DNA of 64,000 nt from Anaeramoeba flamelloides (GCA_027625915.1 JANTQA010000023.1:13392001-13456000), one strand, 5' to 3'; counted from the first letter of the stretch, positions 24,610 through 36,831 are shown. Notes: a model not told the origin generated them from the letters alone. Numbers and translations are program-made.

Positions 24610-25058
24610 TACAGCCTTTCCAAGTCTACCATAAAATTTTAAATAAAACAGATTTGAGTTTTCTATTCAGATTTTGTATTTTCAAAAAAATTCGGAAATA
24701 AGAGTTATTATTCAAAAAAAAATTTCAATAAATGAGTTATTATTCAAATTTTGAAACAATTAAAAAAAATATTTTGAAGATTCATAAAGCACTTTAAAAT
24801 ATTGTTCAAAAAATGGTAAATTTATTAAGATCAGTCAATATGGATATTTTTTTAGGGCTCTTTTGGACCAATAATTTTTAAGTTTTAAGTGATCTTGAAT
24901 TTTTTTTTGATGTTTCAAAATTTGAATAATAACTCATTTATTGAAATTTTTTTTTGAATAATAACTCTTATTTCCGAATTTTTTGAAAATACAAAATCTG
25001 AATAGAAAACTCAAATCTGTTTTATTTATAATTTTATGGTAGACTTGGAACGGCTGTA
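24610..25058. mobile_element. Foldback element M1 (TA-flanked, ~145-bp arms)
   Basis: Arms at 24612-24757 and about 24912-25056 are inverted copies with very few differences. The ends read CAGCCTTTCCAAGTCTACC and, inverted, CAGCCGTTCCAAGTCTACC, each next to TA. The ~150 bp centre has no open frame. TA flanks and CAG-type ends are typical of Tc1/mariner-related non-autonomous elements. M3 has the same end sequence. Confidence 0.85.
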
Positions 25059-25236
25059 TGTATTGAAAAGACTAAAATATTTAAAAAGTGAATTAAATGT
25101 TAGAAACAATTTATATAATCATCGATTAAGATAAATATTATATCTTCAAAAATAGTATACACAAATAAATATTATCCAGAAAGAAAGTGTGGTTGGTTTT
25201 ATTAAAAATAAAGTAAAAACAAAAAAATTTGAACTT

Positions 25237-25500
25237 ATTAAAAAATTGAACAAATTGAATTTGTAGTGTCTCGTTTACCAGCCAATTTATCATACTACCC
25301 ATATTTAGGAAGAAAATATCTAGATATAAATCGGACAGAAGATTTTGAAAAAGGGACACTTAGTTAAAACCGTGTTAATTATATTGATCGTTTCTCAGTG
25401 GTGTGTTTAAAAAAAATATTATTTGAAGAAATTTCAGAAATTAAAAAACAAACTATTAAAATAGGACCCTTTTTTGATCAAGATAATTTAATTGATTTTT
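25237..25500 (+). pseudogene. Second unidentified coding-looking remnant, broken
   Basis: A stretch with protein-like composition (for example LPANLSYYPYLGRKYLDI near its start) followed by further coding-looking sequence up to a long T run at 25497-25519. It looks broken. No start codon, no recognised family. It lies just right of M1. Confidence 0.3.
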
Positions 25501-25806
25501 TTTTTTTTTTTTTTTTTTTGTGTTCTATAATTCTCGTAAATTACTTTTGTTTTAGTAAAGAAAAAAAAAAAAAAAAAATGTTTGTTTTTCTTCTTATTCT
25601 TTGTGAGAGATTGTTTAATTGCTGTCTAATTAATTAGTCAGATGAAAATTAGTTCAACAATCAGTTAAACAGTAAAATTCCCAAAAAAAGAAATCCAAAA
25701 AAAACAATAAATTTAAAAGTTTGGGATTGAAATTCTTTCATTTGATTCTTCAATTTGAATTTTTTTTTTTTTTTTTCAAAAATGTAAAAATGAATATTAA
25801 GTTCAT

Positions 25807-26653
25807 TTAATCAATAATATAACCTTCAAATTTTGTTTCAAACCATTTGATAGCATCTTCTTTATTTACTCTATGATTTTTACCAACTGCTGCTTTACAT
25901 CTTTTTTTTTCTGCAACTCTGTAGCCAGGTCTTTTTAAGATCACATAGAAATCCATACCATAGATACCTACGTTAGGATCGTATCTCATTCCAAGATCGA
26001 TATGTTCTTCAATACCAAAGCCAAAGGTTCCTGTTTTGGTAAAGCATCCTTTACGAAGTTCAAATTCCTTTACTCGAAGACCTCTTTCAAGAATTTCTTC
26101 TGCTTTTTTGCCTCTCACGGTGACATGTGTAGCAATTTTTTCGTTTCTTCGAATACCAAATCCTCTAATGGTGAGTCTTGCTTTTGTTTTTGATTTATTT
26201 GTTTATTTTTTGGATCCAAAAAAAAATTATTTTGATGACATTTTGGGGTTTTGTGTGATTGGAATTTTTGGTGTGTCCAGAGTTTTTTGCGTTAAAGGAT
26301 CGTTGTTTTTTTTGATTTTAAATAATTTATTTTTCAAAAACAAAAAAAAAAATAAAAGCAAGAATATAAAAAACAAAAAAGAAAAAAATTTAGAAAACAA
26401 AGAAACAGTTTGTATTTTAGTTATTGAATGGAAAAGTAAGAAGAGAGGTTTCGCCCAGAATAAAAAAAAAAACAAGAAAAAACAAACCTCTTGATTGGAC
26501 TGGCTTTTGTTTTGTCAATTGTTCAAGAACTTTGGATGCTCTTGTTAATCTATCTCCACTTTCACCAACTGAGATATTTAAACACAATTTGTCAATTTTG
26601 ATCTCTTTCATGAGGTTTGGTTTTTTGATTTCTTCTTGTTCTTTGTTTGTCAT
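25807..26653 (-). CDS. RPL11: 60S ribosomal protein uL5 (RPL11), two exons
   Basis: Exon 1 is 26653-26488 and exon 2 is 26180-25807; removing the 307-bp intron gives 179 aa (human RPL11 is 178). The donor reads GAG|GTTTGT and the acceptor CAAAAG|CAAGAC, phase 1, restoring the expected sequence [19 protein letters not shown]. The protein carries [18 protein letters not shown] near the N terminus, [13 protein letters not shown] in the middle and [11 protein letters not shown] later, all diagnostic of eukaryotic uL5. It binds 5S rRNA with uL18 and sits in the central protuberance of the large subunit. The start codon at 26651-26653 leads straight into the conserved N-terminal region. Coordinates cover both exons and the intron. 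Confidence 0.97.
26181..26487 (-). other. Intron of RPL11 (307 bp)
   Basis: GT at 26487-26486 and AG at 26182-26181 on the minus strand. The length and phase are fixed by the conserved protein on both sides. No conserved snoRNA boxes were recognised in it. Confidence 0.9.
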
Positions 26654-28440
26654 TTCAATAATAAATTCTTTGGGGATTAGTACAAAAAAAATGATTTCAT
26701 TTTGGATTTTTTAATGAGTGAAATTGATTCTGTTAAAACTGAGTGTTCCATTTCTTCTTTTTTGTTTTTGTCTGTTTAGTGGCTGTGATAAATTTCCAAA
26801 TTGAAAGATTGCTAAATGTTATAATTGATCCCCAAAACAAATTTGAGAATTAAGGGAAGAAAAACCGAAAAATCTTGAAATAATTTTTAGAGCAAATTCA
26901 GAAAAATTTTACCTCATCTTGAAATTGAAAAACTGAGAAAAAATCTGAATATTACTCTAAAAACCAAACTTACCTTTAAAGAGATTTTTGGAAATGAACT
27001 ATTGTTTTTAAAAGTCTGATCCATTTTTCTCATTTTTGAAAAGTTCCTAATTTAATGTATTTTCCTATTTATTTCAAAAACATTTCTTTTCTTTCAAGAA
27101 GAAAGAAATCTTATCATTTTGGAACCAGGGACAATAATATGCTTTAATAATGAAAACTAAAATTTTAAAAACATTAGAAACAATCTGCTTAATATGAAAA
27201 ATAATACAATAATTATTTTAAAGTTAAAAAAATCTTTATTCTTTATTCTAAGCAGATTTCAAATCAATTTCTTCATTTTTTTGAAAGAAAAATTAGAGTA
27301 AAATAACCAAACAATTAAATTAAAAATTCACCCAAAATACTTTTTTTAAAACCCTCTTTTCAACTGAGAACTTAAAATAATAGTTATTAATTTGATTATT
27401 TTTAATGAATAATTCATAACCCTGTATAATTTTTTTAAGTGGGTTAGTTTTAATTCAATGATGAAATTTATCAATAGACTTTATTAGTATTTCTCAATTT
27501 TTTAAAGATTTTAAAATTAATAAAAATAATTCAAATTAAAATCAAAAAATAATTGATAAATATGATCAATAAACTTATTTAATCAACATTTCTTTGTTTA
27601 TATGCTTGGGTATTTGAAAAAGAATATTAAATAATCTTTTTAATTTCAAGAAATTTAATAAATATTTGTAAATAAAATAAATATTCAATTTTTTATTGAA
27701 TTTTTTTTCAAGGAATTAATATTTATTTAATTTTTCTTGTATTTTTAAAATCAGACAAAATTTAAAATGTGAGTTACTCATAAATATTACCAGTGATCAT
27801 TAAAAGTGAGATTTCATCAAGATGAAATATTTTTTGCAGAAATTTCTTTTATCTATTTTTGAAAATATAAATTCAAATAAAAATGGATTGGATGTTTTTG
27901 ACTGAAAATTAATTTGAAAAAAATGAATTTTTTTGAAAATTGAAAAATAATTTTACAAAAGATGATGTAAACAGAAGTTTTATATAAAAAGTTTAATCGA
28001 TCTTTCTGTGTATAATTACTCTATTACCTTTTGGAAAAAAAATAAAATATGAGTGAATAGCCACTTAAGTTGATTTATATCTGTGTATATTACCCTTTTT
28101 TGTTTACTATATAACCATTGCAAATTTAACTCTTTTTTCACGTAATGAAAGAATTATTGTAAAAAAAGTATTCATTCATTTTGTTAAAAAAAGTTAAATT
28201 TTGTTAGGAAAATATAGTTAAAATAAAAGATAAATATGAAAATCAAGTGTATCGCTAAATTTCTTCTTTGTATATACAATTGTCCATTTTCAAGGAAGAA
28301 TGGTATTATCTGGTGAAAATAAGGTTCACTAAATTAAGTGATGAAAAAAAGTCTGCTATGTGCCGTAAAGTGCTGGTAAATAAATAACCTTACAGGCTGA
28401 TTGAATTGGCTTCTAAGTGGAAGTTGGTTTATTTTTTCAA
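26654..28440. other. AT-rich spacer between divergent RPL11 and S28 peptidase genes
   Basis: This includes the RPL11 promoter side. No coding region or strong repeat was recognised before repeat R copy A. A partial GTGCCGTAAAGTGC motif at about 28360 resembles the outer end of hairpin arrays P1 and P2. Confidence 0.5.
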
Positions 28441-28514
28441 ATAGAGTTATGGAATTAAAAGAACAAAGGAAAACTCACAATATGAAATCAGATAGTATGA
28501 CCTTGGCTTCATAA

Positions 28515-28760
28515 AGTTCTATTATTTTCAAAGAAATTAATAAAATGAAGGATCAAATTAGCCAATTTGATCTTAAAAAATTAAATTAAGGTTTAACAGA
28601 AATATTTATAAAATACTAAAAATTTGCCTAAAAACAAAAAAATTTGGTAAAATTTTATTCATATTTGAAATTTTTCTAAAAATATTTTACATTTTTACCT
28701 TCAAAATTAAATTGATTCTTAGGTATACTCTTGGTTCGTAAAATATTTTTTTATTTGAAC
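28515..28760 (+). repeat. Dispersed repeat R, copy A
   Basis: Shares AAAGTTCTATTATTT, then AATGAAGGATCAAATT, then a CTTAGGTATACTCTTGG-like stretch in the same order as copy C at 60250-60610. Copy B at 41668-41830 shares the first part. Identity is moderate, suggesting old copies. Confidence 0.6.
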
Positions 28761-29078
28761 AAGAAGCAAAAAAAGAACAATAGTGGGTTTAATTTTGAAA
28801 AACAGGTTTACTGTTCTTTGAGTGTGTTTTTTTAAACACTACCAAGTAGTTTGATTATTGAACGAAAAAACCATAAAGTTCAACACTTCTCTGAACATAT
28901 CTAATAATCAAACGATAAAACATAAACTTAACTCAATAAATTCTGTTCTATTATCACTTTTTTTGATTCAAATTAACAATTTTTTATCCGTCTTTACAAA
29001 CTTTGAAAAATCAAAAATATACAACCACCTTCCAAGCAGATCAACCTTCGTAAAAAAAAAAATTTACCATTTTTTGAA

Positions 29079-30559
29079 ATGAGTAATTTTTATTCATCAC
29101 TTTTCTTTTTTTTCTTCCTGATTTCTTCTTGGTATGGGGTTTCTTCCGTTGAATTTCTGACTTACGATCAAAAGTTGGATCATTTTGATCATACAAGCGA
29201 TGAAACATTCAAACAAAGGTATTATGTAAATGACACAAACTATATTCAAGGTGGACCTGTCTTATTTGTTCTGAATGGAGAATCGAAAATGGAAGACTTT
29301 TATTTTGAGGTATAAAATAAACCAAAAAAAAAAAAAAAATATAATAAAAAAGCAATAGCCCTCTGGTTGTTCCTATACTTTCCAATTTTAACCACAATTA
29401 CCCTTTTTTAACACTCTCAAAATAACAAAAACAAAAACAAAAACAAAAAAATCCGATCCTGAAAAAGTATGGCTTTCCTTTCGAGTTATCAGCACAACAT
29501 GGCGCGTTTGTTGCCGGAATCGAGCACAGGTTTTATGGAGAGTCGAATCCATTTGGGAATGACATTTCCGATACCGAGAATTTCAAGCAATTCACAACGC
29601 AACAGACCTTAGCAGACTATGCAAATTTCCGCGATTTTCTAATTAAGGAATACTCTTTGCCCCAAGACACAAAATTCTTTGTGTTTGGTTGTTCGTATTC
29701 AGGAATTCTAAGTGCATGGCTCCCAGTGAAATACCCAAACCTATTTGATGGCGCCTTTTCGGGATCTTCGCCTGTCTTGGCCGAAAAGGATTGGTTTTCG
29801 TTTAACAAGCACGTCGAGGAGCAATTGCCTCAAGACTGCTTTGATTCCATCCAAGAGGCTGTTTCTCAATTAAAGCCATTATGGGAAACGGTTGAGGGCA
29901 GGATCAAGCTGACAGAATACTTCAACCCATGCGAAGACATCATGGATGATTTCCATGCCAAAATGCTCAACTACCGCATCATCACCCCGCTACAAATCCA
30001 CGTCCAATACCAGAACCCACCCAATTGGCCAATGACGGTAATGTGTGAAAACATGACGAGGGCGCAAGACAAGCTGGCAATGTACATCAAAGTATTTGGC
30101 CCACGCGAAGGCAGCTGTATGGTCAATGACGCAAAGAAGGTGTTTAACAATGCTTGGAAGTTGTGGTATTATCAAAAGGCAACAGAGCTGGGATACTATA
30201 AATTGACCACCCCAAACTCGCCTTTGTTCTTTGACGGGATCGATAGCGAGTTCCATAACCAAATCGTCAGCACGATATTCGGCAAGAATTTTATTCCAAA
30301 CACCAATTATACAAACCTGTATTATGGCGGAATGAAAGGAAATTTTAGAAACACAATCTTTACAAATGGGAAATATGACCCTTGGAGCTTATTATCAATA
30401 ACAGATCAAACAATGCTTTCAAACAATTCAGAAGCCTTTGTTTATGACGACGCAGGACATTGCGCGCCTTATCATTTCTATAACCCTGCAATGCCACCTG
30501 GAGTTTTAGAAGCTAGAAAAAAAATCAGTGAAATGATTACCAAAGTCACGGGACATTAA
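29079..30559 (+). CDS. S28-family serine carboxypeptidase (prolyl carboxypeptidase/PRSS16-like), two exons
   Basis: Exons 29079-29309 and 29468-30559 join in phase 0 across a 158-bp intron (GAG|GTATAA ... AAAAAG|TATGG) to give 440 aa, close to the S28 norm. A signal peptide covers about residues 1-23. The nucleophile is Ser153 in GCSYSG, the acid is Asp381 in NGKYDPWS and the base is His408 in AGHCAPYH, so the triad is complete. IEHRFYGESNPFG and TLADYANFRDF are further family motifs. Enzymes of this family remove C-terminal residues after proline or N-terminal dipeptides, in lysosomes or outside the cell; the HCAPYH form resembles the thymus-type branch more than PRCP, so the exact specificity is open. 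The second exon is far richer in G+C than its surroundings. An AATAAA at 30660 may be the polyadenylation signal. Confidence 0.93.
29310..29467 (+). other. Intron of the S28 peptidase gene (158 bp)
   Basis: GT at 29310 and AG ending at 29467. The frame closes immediately after the donor and reopens at the acceptor with the conserved YGFPFELS...GAFVAGIEHR segment, which fixes both ends. Confidence 0.88.
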
Positions 30560-30596
30560 TTAGTTGAGTTCGAAAACAATTTTTTATTGAGTTACA

Positions 30597-30635
30597 ACTG
30601 ATTGTTGATTGTTGATTGTTGATTGTTGATTGATT
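30597..30635. repeat. GATTGTT heptamer tandem repeat
   Basis: About five tandem copies of a 7-bp unit (TTGATTG) just after the S28 peptidase stop codon. Confidence 0.85.
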
Positions 30636-32539
30636 ACAATTATTATGATTGTGATTACCAATAAATTCCTAAACATACCGTTTATTAATTTTTGTTCATT
30701 GTCTACTAATTTCCTTCATCTTATTCAAATCATGCACACTACTGAGAAATCCAAATAAAAGTTTTCATATTTTTTCTTAATTTTCCTTTTTTCAAAATTT
30801 TTGAACTCGGCTTTGAATAAAGAATTTTAGTGGTACAAATATAATAAAACTTTGGAAATTAATTGATTTTTCAAACGTTCTTGATAAAGAACTGTTTCTA
30901 AAAACAGAGTTTACAAGATTTAGAAAAATGGAAATTGAAGTAAAAATTGTTTTCAAATGTTTCTGAATTTATCAGTAAGTTTGATTTTTTAAATCATATC
31001 AGTTCAGAGTTTATAAAGTTCAAATTGTTTAGTTAGAAACATAGGGTATCTTTAAGGTCTTCCATTTATCCGTATGATAAACTTTAGGATAATAATTTGT
31101 AAATTTTATCAATAGATTTTGAATTTACCAAAGTAATTATAAAAAAGTGTTTCCATAAATGCTTTTGAATGTGTATAATATCTGTAGGTATATTTCAGTT
31201 TTTCAATGGTTTGAAAGATCCCTTTGAAAATTTTTTTGTGACATTTTTTTAAAAGTAATCTATTTTTTATTTTTTACTAAATGTTAATTCAAATAAGATA
31301 TTTTTTATTAAAGATGAAAAAGTCTATAATCATAAATTAATTAAGTTTTAATGCACACACATACACGCATATATATATATATATATATATATATAAATCA
31401 GTAATAAAAATTTGATATTCTTGAATTATGAAATTTGTTTTGTATAAGAAAATTATGCTTTATTAAATAAATGGTACCCTATTTCTAAAATCGTGACTCA
31501 CCTAAAATAATAAATTGTAAAACAATTTATTCTTTATTATTCAAGACCAAAAAATAATATAATCTGATTAATAATTTACTTTTAAATTATTCCAAACATA
31601 TAAAAAACGTGATATTTTGTATTTAAAAAAAATAAAATCAAAAACCTAAAAAAAAAATATTCACCATTTTAGAAAAGAGTATTACCTCTTTTATTACTTA
31701 ACTTCCAATGAAAAAAGGTTGACACAAAAATTTTTTGCTAAATAATGAAATTCATTTTAAAAAATATTACATACTCTGAATTTTCATAATTTATATTTGT
31801 CTTTCCAAAGAATTTTTTTTTCTAGTTGATCTTTTGCAAAAAAAAAAAGAAAAAGAAAAAACTAGTTTGATTTTTTAAATTTTTGTTTTTCGAAATTAGA
31901 AAAAATTATTCTGATCTAAAAAGGTATAAAATACCCCTTATTTAATTTAAATCCATTTAAAACATGTTTAAGAGTTACCTTATATGGTAAGCTCTTTGAT
32001 GAATATGATTGTTTTACAAGTTGATTTACCTTCTGAAATCTTTAACCTATAATTTAACATAGTTTAAAATTAAAAAACCCATCATTAATATTTGTCGATA
32101 AAAAATAGTTGATAAACGAAAAAACTGATTTTTTTCAAAGTTCTGAACGTTCTTCATTATCTATCTTTGTATTAAAAAAATCAGATAAGAAAAATTTCCT
32201 TTTTTTTTTTTTATTTCTCCTATTGAAAAAAATAGGAATTTAGTATTTATTTATATATTATTTATATATATATTATAAATTAAGAGAAAGTAATAATTAA
32301 TGAAAATTTTATTAAAAAAAAAAAAAAGAAGAAGAAAAATAATAAAAACATTAATCGAAATAATAATAATACTATTTACATTGACCAAGTTACAAACTAA
32401 CCAAACAAAATAGAAATTTTTAATTACCTGAAAAATAAATCAAAAATTATAAAATTAGGGTAATCCTTACATATTATATATTATTAAATAATAAGATTTT
32501 TTTGACAAAATATTGATTTATTTGTACATTCTTTCCCCT
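30636..32539. other. AT-rich spacer
   Basis: Contains an (AT)n tract at about 31368-31395 preceded by a CA-rich run. No gene or strong repeat match recognised. Confidence 0.5.
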
Positions 32540-33640
32540 TTCTTAAACTCCACTTCAAAATTTTTAACACACTAAAATTCGATTTGTGAAAACAAAATCA
32601 TATTTAATCAATTCTTGAAGAAATGTCAAATTAGAATCATTTGCTAATTGAAATGTTAACAATCGTTTATAAATAACATTACTCACAATACAAAAAATTA
32701 ATAATTATCAATCCTAAGAAATCAAGACTGCTTTGAAATTTTGTAGATGAATAAACAAAAAAATAACATTTGGTATATTTGTAAAAATTTTATTAAAATT
32801 ATGATCTATCAAAATGGTTTGATAATCAACAACTAATTTTATTTGAGTTCTTCTATTTTAAAGAACCCAACTTTAACATAATATCAACTATTCGAAAAAA
32901 ATAACTTGACCGAACGAAAGAGGTCACGTAATTGGAAAAGAAAAAATGAAATGAAAACAAAAAACTCAATGATGAAAAAATGATTTTAAATATTTTACAA
33001 AAATCAAAATAATTTCCAAGTTGAATTAAATTCTATTATTGTGATTCTTTTAACTATTTTAACTAAACTAGATTCCAAAAATTTGGACACAGTTTATACA
33101 ATGGAAAGAACATCATTACTTCACTTTAAATTCAATTTGGAAAGAATTTTGATTTTACAAACAATTTCATTTTTTGTCTTTTTTGTTTTGTTTTCATTTC
33201 CTTTTTTGCAGTTACGTAATCTGTTTCGTTAGATCTCGGAAATTTTTTTCAATGGTTGATAGAAGGTTAGTGTTGAGTTTGTTAAATTGGAAAATCACAC
33301 AAAATTAGTTGATGGTATCTTAACATTTGATCGATCAACAATTGTTGGTAAAATTTCAACCAATTTACCAATAGATTTTTTGTTCAGCTCGTTTCATTAT
33401 TTTAAACACACCCGTTTTTATTTTTGAGTTTTATATTTTTTTCTTTTATTTGGATTCAAATATTGACTTATTAAAACATAAATACTGGGTTATTTAAATG
33501 TTTTTTTATATTAGGTTTGGAAAAATACAATAAATAGGGTTTTTTTTGCCTATTTTTGATTTTGGGTGTGTCCAAATTTTTGGAATGGGGTTTATGTGTA
33601 AAATTTTGGAATTTTAGTTTACATTATAATGTTCTTATGA
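32540..33640 (+). repeat. Dispersed repeat Q, copy 1 (long form)
   Basis: Aligns with 46285-46850 in the same orientation. Shared blocks in order include TCAAATTAGAATCATT, CTAATTGAAATGTTAACA, TTTATTTGAGTTCTTCTATT and GATGAAAAAATGATTTT, then GGAATTTTAGTTTA near the right end. Copy 1 has about 500 bp more before the last block than copy 2, so copy 2 has an internal deletion or copy 1 an insertion. The repeat ends about 50 bp from the stop codon of the SUMO ligase gene. Confidence 0.7.
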
Positions 33641-33688
33641 AGAAAAGAAATACCATTAAAAAAAAATGTAGTTTATTTTATCAAAATA

Positions 33689-36028
33689 TTAATTTAATTT
33701 TTTTGTTTGGTTTGAAATTGAATTAAAAGGAAATTCAATTTCAGTATTTTTTTCGGTTTGATCAAAATTATTTGTCGAATCAAAAAACAATTGATTAAAT
33801 GATGGTGTTTGATTATGTATAGCCTTTTGGTTATATGTAACATTAGAATTGGGGTTAGGATTAGGATTCGGATTAAGGTTATGATTCGTATTAAAATTAA
33901 TATTACCCAATTCAGATGTCGACTGCTGAGGATAAATAAAAGGGGGTTGTTGGATAAATTGATTATTAAATTTATTAAATGAAATTTCGGGTGGGGTTGT
34001 TAACATTCTTCTGATTTTATTATTATTATTATTAGTCGTAGTAGTATTGGTATTACTATTATTAAATAAACTAAAATCATAATTTAAATTTGTAAATTGA
34101 AAATCATTTAATTGTGGCATTTGGTACTGATATTGTAATTGTGGTTGATAATATTGGTGATATTGTGGATTTGGTTGTGATTGGGGTTGCTGTAATGGTA
34201 TATATTGTTGTTGCTGTTGCTGTTGCTGTTGTTGTGATTGTTGTATTTGATGATTGTTTTGCTGTTGTGGCTGTGGCCGATGATTTATAGACTGCTGTTG
34301 GGGTTGCTGTGATTGCTGTATTTGATGTATAGGTTGCTTCGGTTGGGGTAATGTTTCAGAAAATTGTCTTTTCCTAATGGTCACATTCGAATTTAAATTG
34401 TCTTGATTACTAAAATTATTTGAAAAGGAAGGAAAATTTATTGAGTTCATTTCCAATTGCAAAGGCCCCTGTAAACTATTACTACTATCGTTGTTGTTGT
34501 TGTTGTTGTTGTTGTTATAGGTAATATTATTATTAGTATTAGAAATATTATTATTATTAGTAATAGTATTGTTATTATTAATATTATTCTCATTATCATT
34601 TCCATTATTATTATTATTATTGTTAATTTCTTGTTGATCATTATTTTCTTGATTATTTTGAGAATTATTTGGATTTAATATTTCAAATAAATCCTGAAAA
34701 TCTTCAATTTCAGGATCAAACACTATATCAATTGGATTTGTCTTGGGCTTTTGTGCTTTATTTGTAACACTCTCAATCTTTTCAAAGGACCAGTTTCCAT
34801 TTGGGAAAACTGTAACTTCTTCATTTTTCTTTGTACATTTTGAAATTATTTCTTGCACAAAGCCATCGATTATCAATTCATTAATCTTGATTTTGATATT
34901 GCAGCACGGGCAAATCCATTTTTTACTAAATTCAGCAAAATTGATAAATTGTGCCAAATCAAAGCACTGAAGGTGCTTGCATTTAATTGATCTACTTGGA
35001 ATCTTAATTCGTTTTCTAGATAAGGGACACCTTAGCGAGAATGTGTCGCTTAGTAAATTAATGGAAATTTCATTATTTTTTAAACTTTGGTTCTTCGTGG
35101 GATGGATACTTATTTGGTTTGAATCCAAATTAAGATTTAATTTTAAACGGTTCGAATTATTTTGAAAATTTTGTTCCTTCATAATCATGCTTCCTATTTC
35201 GCCCTTGTTACCTAAAACTGTCGTTGGTTTTGTTTGTTTTGAAATTGTCTGATCTATTTCCTTTGTTGAATCTATTTTAAAACCAAACTGATTTTTTTGC
35301 ATTAAATGAATTGCATCGTCCTTGTCCATCGTCTTATTTAACACAAATTTCTTTATTAGTTCCTCGATCGTTGTTTGAACCATTGGCTGGCATACGATTG
35401 TCAAAACAAGATCCGAAGGTAAATTATTCGAAACGTTAAACATAATTTCGTTTGTTTTTGATTGGAACCAAGCCAAGTCCATTTTAATCGGCTTGTTTGG
35501 TATTAAATTCAAGATTTGATTGCAAAGCGCAATTTGCACAAAAACCGTTTTTTGAACAAGTGGATCCAATCGCTTGATAGGTTTGTCACAAAAGCACCTG
35601 AAATAGACGGAACAATTCTTTTGAGTGATCCCTCTCTTGAGTTGGCTAATGTGCTCTTGGGCCAATTTTAATTTTGAGCTTTTGCCTTGTGTTAGAAAAA
35701 TTGGGCCAATCGAGGGCTGCTTGAATGGCCTTAATAATAAGGAGTTTCCAAACAAGATTTGAGAAATGATTCGTGGCCCAAGCTTTTTTTCTTTATGGTA
35801 CATGTTTGTAAGTCTTGTGAATAAGATCTGTTTCTTTTTATTTGGGATGTTGTGGATTTTGTTTTTTAAGATTTTGAAAAAATATTGTGATTGGGTTATT
35901 GCTTTGGAGATGTTGGTTGTAGCTGTTGATGATCTTCTTGATCTTATTGAAGACGAAGAGGAAGTTGTTGTTGTTGTTGTTGTTGAATTTGAATTTGTAT
36001 TTGGCTCATCTTCATCCAAATAAATCAT
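33689..36028 (-). CDS. PIAS/Siz-type SUMO E3 ligase (PINIT + SP-RING)
   Basis: A single-exon 779-aa protein. A Ser/Thr-rich N terminus leads to a PINIT-like region at about 95-240 (including SDLVLTIVCQPMVQTTIEEL). The SP-RING (MIZ) zinc finger is at about 330-395: SLRCPLSRKRIKIPSRSI, then CKHLQCFD, then WICPCC, giving Cys334, Cys350, His352, Cys355, Cys373 and Cys376. This pattern lacks one RING zinc pair, as expected for SP-RING. Family members recruit UBC9 and promote SUMO transfer to nuclear targets, including DNA repair and transcription factors. No SAP domain is obvious at the N terminus. The C-terminal half is low complexity: Asn runs (about 470-515), Gln runs (about 560-640) and Pro-Asn repeats (about 735-745), encoded by AAT/CAA-type triplets. 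Confidence 0.92.
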   Translation of the reverse strand: MIYLDEDEPNTNSNSTTTTTTTSSSSSIRSRRSSTATTNISKAITQSQYFFKILKNKIHNIPNKKKQILFTRLTNMYHKEKKLGPRIISQILFGNSLLLRPFKQPSIGPIFLTQGKSSKLKLAQEHISQLKRGITQKNCSVYFRCFCDKPIKRLDPLVQKTVFVQIALCNQILNLIPNKPIKMDLAWFQSKTNEIMFNVSNNLPSDLVLTIVCQPMVQTTIEELIKKFVLNKTMDKDDAIHLMQKNQFGFKIDSTKEIDQTISKQTKPTTVLGNKGEIGSMIMKEQNFQNNSNRLKLNLNLDSNQISIHPTKNQSLKNNEISINLLSDTFSLRCPLSRKRIKIPSRSIKCKHLQCFDLAQFINFAEFSKKWICPCCNIKIKINELIIDGFVQEIISKCTKKNEEVTVFPNGNWSFEKIESVTNKAQKPKTNPIDIVFDPEIEDFQDLFEILNPNNSQNNQENNDQQEINNNNNNNGNDNENNINNNNTITNNNNISNTNNNITYNNNNNNNNNDSSNSLQGPLQLEMNSINFPSFSNNFSNQDNLNSNVTIRKRQFSETLPQPKQPIHQIQQSQQPQQQSINHRPQPQQQNNHQIQQSQQQQQQQQQQYIPLQQPQSQPNPQYHQYYQPQLQYQYQMPQLNDFQFTNLNYDFSLFNNSNTNTTTTNNNNNKIRRMLTTPPEISFNKFNNQFIQQPPFIYPQQSTSELGNINFNTNHNLNPNPNPNPNSNVTYNQKAIHNQTPSFNQLFFDSTNNFDQTEKNTEIEFPFNSISNQTKKLN

Positions 36029-36831
36029 AAACTTTAATTACCAAGAATTAGGAATTAGGAATTAGAAATCAAAATTCAAAAAAAAAAAAAAATACAATGA
36101 ATTACACAAAGTTATAAAAAATGATTAACCAGTTGAAACTTGAAGATTTGTTAAAAAAAAATAACATTATTAATTCACTTTAATTTTTTGGGGGGATTTG
36201 TTTGCAACAATAACTAAAATTGTAAACTCCTTTATTTGCTTAAATTTTCTTTCTAATACAATTATTTGTTCGAATATGTTTCTCTTGATTTTAAACAAAT
36301 TTACATTTCCATCTTCCAATAATACCAAAAAAAATTCAAATAAAGCACTAAATTACCCAATTCAAAAATGAAAAACAATAATACTCTCAACTTTGATGTT
36401 TTACAATTTTACTTGATTTTTAAAACCTTTTTTAGAGAAATGAATTGATAATTTTGTTGATTTATTTTTCTACAAATAGTTATTGTGAACAAATGATCTC
36501 TGGTTAAACTCTTTCAGAATCTTTATTTCTTTATTAGTTCCTGTTAAAGTAATATAAAATAACAAGTTGTCTAGCTTTGAAAAAACATGATTTTTTAAAC
36601 TATATTTCTAAAAATTCAAATTGTTTTTTTCGAAACAATTGCTTTTTGAGACGAGAATAAAAAGATAAATTTTTTTACAAGACTTAGGACTATTCTTTAA
36701 ATAGTGTTTGAGTCAATAAACCAAATTTATATGGTCTACTAAGAATAATTTGATTTTTTTACCGACAAATGGACAAGAATATTTAGACTTTTTTGTTCAC
36801 TTACCTTCTTTATAAATTTTTTTAAGGGACT
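36029..36831. other. Upstream spacer of the SUMO ligase gene
   Basis: Presumed promoter side. It holds a short direct duplication (AATTAGGAATTAGGAATTAG) at about 36045-36066. No gene recognised. Confidence 0.45.

Noticed and set aside
30597-30635. CRISPR-like array
   Set aside because: The units are contiguous 7-mers without spacers: a simple tandem repeat.
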